Assembly: GCA_002377985.1 (NCBI GenBank)
Contig: DFQW01000011.1
Coordinates: forward strand, 1-10,900
Length of the DNA: 10,900 bases
DNA from: Halieaceae bacterium UBA3479
GTDB taxonomy: Bacteria > Pseudomonadota > Gammaproteobacteria > Pseudomonadales > Halieaceae
Direction: 5' to 3'
The notes under the pieces are model-generated. The model was not told where the DNA came from and did no database searches. It saw only the letters and a list, made by a program, of their open reading frames with translations. Shown in pieces: positions 7,346 through 10,900 of this stretch. The position numbers and the translations under genes were made by a program. Numbering within the stretch: the first letter of the stretch is position 1; each line of letters starts with the position of its first letter.

Positions 7346-8155
7346 CTATCGGCTATTGATGAAATGAGAGATTAGCTGGCCCGAGATTGAGGTCATCGGG
7401 GGCGTAGGTGGCAGCGCATTGGCATCGAACCAGTCCGCGTCTTCAATCTCCTCCTCATTGAGCGCGAGGCTTCCCGATACCCAATCGGCAAAAAATCCGA
7501 GCATCACTTGACTCGGGAACGGCCATGGCTGGGAAGAGAAGTAGCGAATGTTACCAACCTCAATGCCGACTTCCTCCCTAACCTCTCGCGCTACCGCTTG
7601 CTCGCAGCTCTCTCCCGGTTCCATAAAACCCGCGAGCGTACTGTAAAACCGCTTTTGGAAGCCGGCGGCGGCTGCCAATAACAGCTGCTCACCCTTGGAC
7701 ACCAGTACAATCACACAAGGCGATACGCGGGGATAAACCCTAAACGCACACTCACTACATAGAATCGCTCTACCACCTTCGGTCATCCCGGTGGCCGCTC
7801 CACATTGACCGCAGTGGCGATGGGTGCGTGCCCAATGCAGCAACTGATAGGCTCGGCCGTGCGCATGGAAGAGATTGTCCTCAACACGTCCCAGCAGACT
7901 GTACAGGTTGACTGCAATCTGTTCGGTTTGACTCACTTGATTTTCAGCTATCGCAAAAGCCCACAGCGCCCTTCCCTGCCAATGACCCACTGGCAAGGCG
8001 AGGGAGGGCTCAAGACCCCATAAATTCCCAACCTCCTTTACGGTCCACGGAGACCCGGGTGTACCCCGCATGGCTGTCACCGCGTTTCTACCTGCAAAGA
8101 CCAGGCTCCAATCATTTGGCTCTGCCCGTTGAGGAAGCGTAGAGATATCGAGCAC
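7346..8155 (-). CDS. nudC: NudC, NAD(H) pyrophosphatase / NAD-RNA decapping Nudix hydrolase
   Basis: A 269-residue Nudix enzyme that cleaves NAD(H) to NMN(H) and AMP and, in studied bacteria, removes NAD caps from RNA 5' ends. An N-terminal domain is followed by a zinc ribbon with C115, C118, C133 and C136 (HCGQCG, LCSEC). The Nudix box spans G176 to I198 and fits GX5EX7REUXEEXGU completely (E182, R190, E191, E194, E195). Downstream is the NADH-pyrophosphatase signature SQPWPFP (208-214). It is followed here by SQ where the usual form is any residue then Ser, so the final Ser is replaced by Gln. The start is GTG at 8155, with GGAG 5 nt upstream. No ATG serves better. nudC precedes sohB on the same strand by 11 nt and is divergent from nhaB. 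Confidence 0.93.
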   Translation of the reverse strand: MLDISTLPQRAEPNDWSLVFAGRNAVTAMRGTPGSPWTVKEVGNLWGLEPSLALPVGHWQGRALWAFAIAENQVSQTEQIAVNLYSLLGRVEDNLFHAHGRAYQLLHWARTHRHCGQCGAATGMTEGGRAILCSECAFRVYPRVSPCVIVLVSKGEQLLLAAAAGFQKRFYSTLAGFMEPGESCEQAVAREVREEVGIEVGNIRYFSSQPWPFPSQVMLGFFADWVSGSLALNEEEIEDADWFDANALPPTPPMTSISGQLISHFINSR

Positions 8156-8366
8156 GATTGCTCCGAGAGATCGAATGGAGGCGCTAGTCTAGGAACGGAA
8201 AGCCGGTAGCACAAGAACCAAGAGCATTGTCTCGCCATGTATCCCAGACGTACGTTCGGGTGTAAAGTTATCTCCCAGTGGGCACTTTGTGCATCCCCGT
8301 CTTGGCTTGGGGGCTCTGGTGCGCATCGCCGACCATCTTTATTACTGCAAGTAGACGGACACACGA
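8156..8366. other. Divergent intergenic region nudC / nhaB
   Basis: The 211-bp gap must hold both promoters, but neither is clear. On the minus strand TTGTGC, 17 nt, TAGACT ends about 30 nt before the nudC GTG and is the better candidate. On the plus strand there is no convincing -35/-10 pair before nhaB. Small inverted repeats are seen: ACGTACGT (8248-8255), GCAC-TTT-GTGC (8282-8292) and CCCC-N10-GGGG (8295-8312). The last two fall in what would be the nhaB leader. I do not recognise a known sodium or other riboswitch. Confidence 0.35.
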
Positions 8367-9872
8367 ATGAGCGAATCTCAACTGACAGCCCTGTGGCACA
8401 ATTTTTTGGGTGAATCCCCGGTTTGGTACAAACAGACCATCATTGTCTTTCTGGTCCTGAACCCGATCCTGTTGAGTCTCGCCGGACCTGTCGTGGCGGG
8501 ATGGGTTCTGATCGCAGAATTCATCTTCACCCTTGCGCTGGCACTGAGATGCTATCCGCTCCAACCCGGTGGTTTGCTTGCTGTCGAGGCCATTGTAATG
8601 GGGTTGGCGGAGCCGCACAGCGTTTTTCATGAGGCTGAGGCTAACTTTGAGGTCATTCTGTTGCTGATGTTTATGGTCGCAGGCATTTATTTCATGAAAG
8701 ACCTCCTGCTCTATGTTTTCACCAAAATATTATTGAATGTTCGCTCCAAGAAAATGCTTTCTTTCCTTTTCTCTTTTGTCGCGGCATTCCTCTCGGCTTT
8801 TCTTGACGCGCTTACCGTAACCGCCGTGCTCATAGCCGTCGGTGTGGGTTTCTACGCGGTATTCCATCGCGTTTCATCAGGCGCGTTGCTCGACGACAAG
8901 TTACACGACCACACACAAGACGCCTCTGTTGACCCCTCCGACCTGGACGATCTGGAGACCTTCAGGGGTTTCCTTCGCAGCCTGTTGATGCATGGCGCGG
9001 TGGGTACCGCACTTGGAGGAGTCTGTACCTTGGTGGGCGAGCCGCAAAACCTACTGATCGCCACGGTAGCCGGCTGGAACTTTCAGACGTTCTTTTTGTA
9101 TATGGCACCTATTACGATGCCGGTGTTGGCGTGCGGCTTAATAACCTGTTTGTTGCTTGAGGCTACCAGCGCATTCGGTTACGGCGCGCAAATGCCCGAG
9201 AAAGTGCGTAAGGTGTTAATCGATTTCGATGCCGCGCAGCAGGCCAGCGCCACGCAACGCTCGCAAATGAAATTGACGATTCAGGCTGCCGTGGCGGTCA
9301 TTCTAGTCTTCGCTCTGGCCTTCCATATCGCGGCTGTGGGTTTAGTAGGCCTACTGGTCATTGTGCTCCTCACTGCGTTCAACGGCGTCACCGACGAGCA
9401 CGAAATAGGCCATGCATTTCACGAGGCGCTACCGTTTACTGCCCTGCTCGTCGTCTTTTTTGCGATCGTAGCGGTCATCCACGAACAGCACCTTTTCACC
9501 CCCGTGATTGAGGCCGTACTGGCAATGTCCAGTGAAGTCAGGCCCGCGATGTTCTTTCTCGCGAATGGCCTGTTGTCTGCGATATCCGACAACGTGTTCG
9601 TGGCAACCGTCTATATCTCGGAGATCGACGCAGCGCTTAAGGCGGGTGAAATTGATCGCGCAGAATTTGACCGACTGGCGATAGCGATCAACACAGGAAC
9701 GAATCTTCCTTCCGTCGCAACACCCAATGGTCAAGCGGCATTCTTGTTCCTACTTACCTCGGCTTTGGCGCCACTGATTCGTTTGTCTTACGGAACGATG
9801 GTCTGGATGGCATTGCCCTACACCATCGTCCTGACGGCAGTCGGATTGGGTGCAGTGATCGTCGCCCTCTAA
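8367..9872 (+). CDS. nhaB: NhaB, Na+/H+ antiporter
   Basis: A 501-residue inner-membrane protein that expels Na+ in exchange for protons, contributing to sodium tolerance and pH control. The N-terminus ([41 protein letters not shown]) is almost a paraphrase of the E. coli NhaB N-terminus, and length is close to the E. coli protein (about 513). Roughly ten to twelve hydrophobic segments cover the chain. The ion-transporter motif [17 protein letters not shown] lies near residues 215-231. [13 protein letters not shown] and [21 protein letters not shown] form the conserved second half. The region about 173-195 is a charged cytoplasmic loop. The ribosome site is weak (GGA about 9 nt before the ATG). 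The gene diverges from nudC and ends 1 nt from the dnaQ stop. Confidence 0.94.
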   Translation: MSESQLTALWHNFLGESPVWYKQTIIVFLVLNPILLSLAGPVVAGWVLIAEFIFTLALALRCYPLQPGGLLAVEAIVMGLAEPHSVFHEAEANFEVILLLMFMVAGIYFMKDLLLYVFTKILLNVRSKKMLSFLFSFVAAFLSAFLDALTVTAVLIAVGVGFYAVFHRVSSGALLDDKLHDHTQDASVDPSDLDDLETFRGFLRSLLMHGAVGTALGGVCTLVGEPQNLLIATVAGWNFQTFFLYMAPITMPVLACGLITCLLLEATSAFGYGAQMPEKVRKVLIDFDAAQQASATQRSQMKLTIQAAVAVILVFALAFHIAAVGLVGLLVIVLLTAFNGVTDEHEIGHAFHEALPFTALLVVFFAIVAVIHEQHLFTPVIEAVLAMSSEVRPAMFFLANGLLSAISDNVFVATVYISEIDAALKAGEIDRAEFDRLAIAINTGTNLPSVATPNGQAAFLFLLTSALAPLIRLSYGTMVWMALPYTIVLTAVGLGAVIVAL

Positions 9873-9873
9873 T

Positions 9874-10608
9874 TCACTGGCGGACGGAGGTCCGCCACAA
9901 CGCGCCACCCGCTCCTTCCTCCAGTTCGGTGATGCGGGCGTCGTGGCGCGCGAGCTCTTCGTCATTTGCGCGAATAACGGGCGTCGGTTTGCGACTGGCG
10001 GACAGTCTTCTTATGTCGCTCGCAGCGCTGGCGCTGGTTGTTTGGCCCACTATCCTGCTGTCTGATGAAAGTCCGAGCGAAGCCTGACCCCCGGTCATTG
10101 CCAGATAGACCTCGGCAAGAATTTCTGCGTCAAGCAATGCGCCGTGCAGCGTTCTGCTGCTGTTATCTATTTCATAGCGCTGGCAAAGCGCGTCCAAATT
10201 GTTTCGCTGCCCGGGGTGCTTGTGTCTGGCCATCTGCAACGTGTCGACCACCTCGCACATGTGCCCTACCGCTTTATAGTTTTGCCCGAGGACAAGAAGC
10301 TCTGCGTCCAGAAATCCGACGTCGAAGGCCGCGTTATGGATAATCAATTCGGCGCCGTCAATGAACTCGACAAACTCCGCTGCAATCTGACTGAAGTTTG
10401 GCTTGCCGGCGAGAAACTCAAGCGTAATGCCATGAACCTCCATGGCACCCTCATCAATCTCTCTCTCTGGGTGGATATACTGGTGAAAGTGGCGCCCGGT
10501 CACCCGCCTGTTAATCAGCTCCACACAGCCGATTTCAATGATTTTGTGGCCTTGAGAAACCTCGAGGCCGGTGGTTTCGGTATCCAGCACGATCTGACGC
10601 TTTTCCAC
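9874..10608 (-). CDS. dnaQ: DnaQ, DNA polymerase III epsilon subunit (3'-5' proofreading exonuclease)
   Basis: A 244-residue DEDDh exonuclease that proofreads the replicative polymerase as part of the Pol III core. ExoI is IVLDTETTGL (D9, E11), ExoII is HNAAFDVGFLD (D96) and ExoIII is LHGALLDAEIL (H155, D160). After the nuclease domain, QASLGL (175-180) matches the beta-clamp-binding motif position of E. coli DnaQ (QTSMAF). A linker rich in Ser, Ala and Arg then leads to the polymerase-alpha-binding tail (NDEELARHDARI, GGALWR). Start: GTG at 10608 has GGGAGG about 5 nt upstream, inside the end of rnhA, and gives the E. coli-like N-terminus and length (243). A longer frame from 10665 would overlap rnhA and is unlikely. 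Only 1 nt separates it from the rnhA stop, so the two genes are translationally coupled. Confidence 0.95.
   Translation of the reverse strand: MEKRQIVLDTETTGLEVSQGHKIIEIGCVELINRRVTGRHFHQYIHPEREIDEGAMEVHGITLEFLAGKPNFSQIAAEFVEFIDGAELIIHNAAFDVGFLDAELLVLGQNYKAVGHMCEVVDTLQMARHKHPGQRNNLDALCQRYEIDNSSRTLHGALLDAEILAEVYLAMTGGQASLGLSSDSRIVGQTTSASAASDIRRLSASRKPTPVIRANDEELARHDARITELEEGAGGALWRTSVRQ
9878..9897. repeat. Perfect 8-bp GC-rich hairpin at the nhaB/dnaQ convergent junction
   Basis: TGGCGGAC (9878-9885) and GTCCGCCA (9890-9897) are perfectly complementary around a GGAG loop. For nhaB the stem begins 5 nt after the stop codon. For dnaQ it lies within the last codons. Neither strand has a following T-run, so it is not a classical intrinsic terminator. 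It could slow polymerase or protect both 3' ends from exonucleases. The inverted repeat itself is certain and its role is inferred. Confidence 0.7.
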
Positions 10609-10609
10609 C

Positions 10610-10900
10610 TTACCCTCCCTTGATTTCAGCCATACCCAGATTGGCCAAGGCATCGGCGCGCTCATTATCTGGATGCCCGCTGTGACCCTTCACCCATTTC
10701 CAGTCCACAGCGTGTCGGACCGTTTGTGCCTCTAGCTGCTCCCACAGGTCCTGATTTTTAACGGGCTTTTTAGCGGCTGTTTTCCAGCCATTGGTTTTCC
10801 ACTTATGCAACCACCGTGTGATGCCATCTTTGACATAGGTAGAGTCTGTCGTTAACTCGACCTCACAAGCTTCTCGCAACGCCTGAAGCGCCTGAATCGC
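10610..10900 (-). CDS. rnhA: RNase HI, C-terminal 96 residues, cut by the right edge
   Basis: This is the C-terminal part of ribonuclease HI, which cuts RNA in RNA/DNA hybrids. The frame is open to the last base of the window, so the N-terminal part (roughly 55-60 residues, carrying the first catalytic Asp and Glu) is outside. The visible portion begins at [16 protein letters not shown] and holds the third catalytic Asp in LTTDSTY. Next is the basic handle [25 protein letters not shown], here seen as [17 protein letters not shown]. The flexible-loop His ([13 protein letters not shown]) and the last catalytic Asp (RADALA) follow. Each aligns with D70, H124 and D134 of the E. coli enzyme. The tail after the last helix is short ([10 protein letters not shown]). 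An internal TTG at 10879 is not the true start. The last codons supply the ribosome-binding site of dnaQ. Confidence 0.93.
   Translation of the reverse strand, partial: AIQALQALREACEVELTTDSTYVKDGITRWLHKWKTNGWKTAAKKPVKNQDLWEQLEAQTVRHAVDWKWVKGHSGHPDNERADALANLGMAEIKGG

Noticed and set aside
10038..10623. Plus-strand frames opposite dnaQ
   Set aside because: They are antisense to a gene with all exonuclease motifs, and their translations match no known protein.
10609..10665. Longer DnaQ start at 10665
   Set aside because: It would overlap rnhA by over 50 nt and add 19 residues not present in DnaQ proteins, whereas GTG at 10608 has a strong ribosome site and gives the normal N-terminus.

Overview
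The window looks like part of a gammaproteobacterial chromosome with moderate to slightly high GC. The best guess is a marine, aerobic member of the Cellvibrionales/Halieaceae or Pseudomonas-like branch. The protein resemblances (RNase HI, DnaQ, NhaB, NudC, SohB) are close to gammaproteobacterial forms, but the genus cannot be fixed from the sequence alone. All genes are densely packed and no tRNA, rRNA, CRISPR array or insertion sequence was seen.

Left part (1-2087, minus strand): the N-terminal two thirds of a tyrosine recombinase runs off the left edge. It has a plausible sigma-70 promoter and a small hairpin-prone intergenic patch behind it. Next comes a secreted metal-dependent amidohydrolase (imidazolonepropionase-like/Xaa-Pro-dipeptidase-like), transcribed toward the recombinase.

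Middle part (about 2320-6266, plus strand): a three-gene sulfide-detoxification cassette diverges from the amidohydrolase. It encodes an MBL-fold persulfide dioxygenase (ETHE1/Blh-like, TTG start), a type II sulfide:quinone oxidoreductase and a SulP-family anion transporter with a C-terminal STAS domain, with gaps of 18 and 15 nt. A likely route is sulfide to persulfide (SQR, electrons to quinone), persulfide to sulfite (dioxygenase), and movement of sulfite/sulfate by SulP. A TATACT -10 box preceded by TATTC/GAATA inverted half-sites suggests control by an ArsR-type persulfide sensor (SqrR/BigR class) encoded elsewhere.

Right part (6270-10900): housekeeping genes. nudC and sohB form a minus-strand pair that converges on the SulP gene with a 3-nt gap. 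nhaB (Na+/H+ antiporter) diverges from nudC. rnhA (partial, off the right edge) and dnaQ form a translationally coupled minus-strand pair that converges on nhaB with 1 nt between stop codons. A perfect 8-bp hairpin lies at that junction. As I recall, rnhA-dnaQ, nhaB and nudC also lie near each other in Pseudomonas. That makes this half conserved backbone, and the recombinase/amidohydrolase/sulfide block the more variable half.

Nothing in the window is clearly a new system. The most interesting points are the SulP gene as third member of the sulfide cassette with its possible operator, the altered NudC signature, and the hairpin at the nhaB/dnaQ junction.
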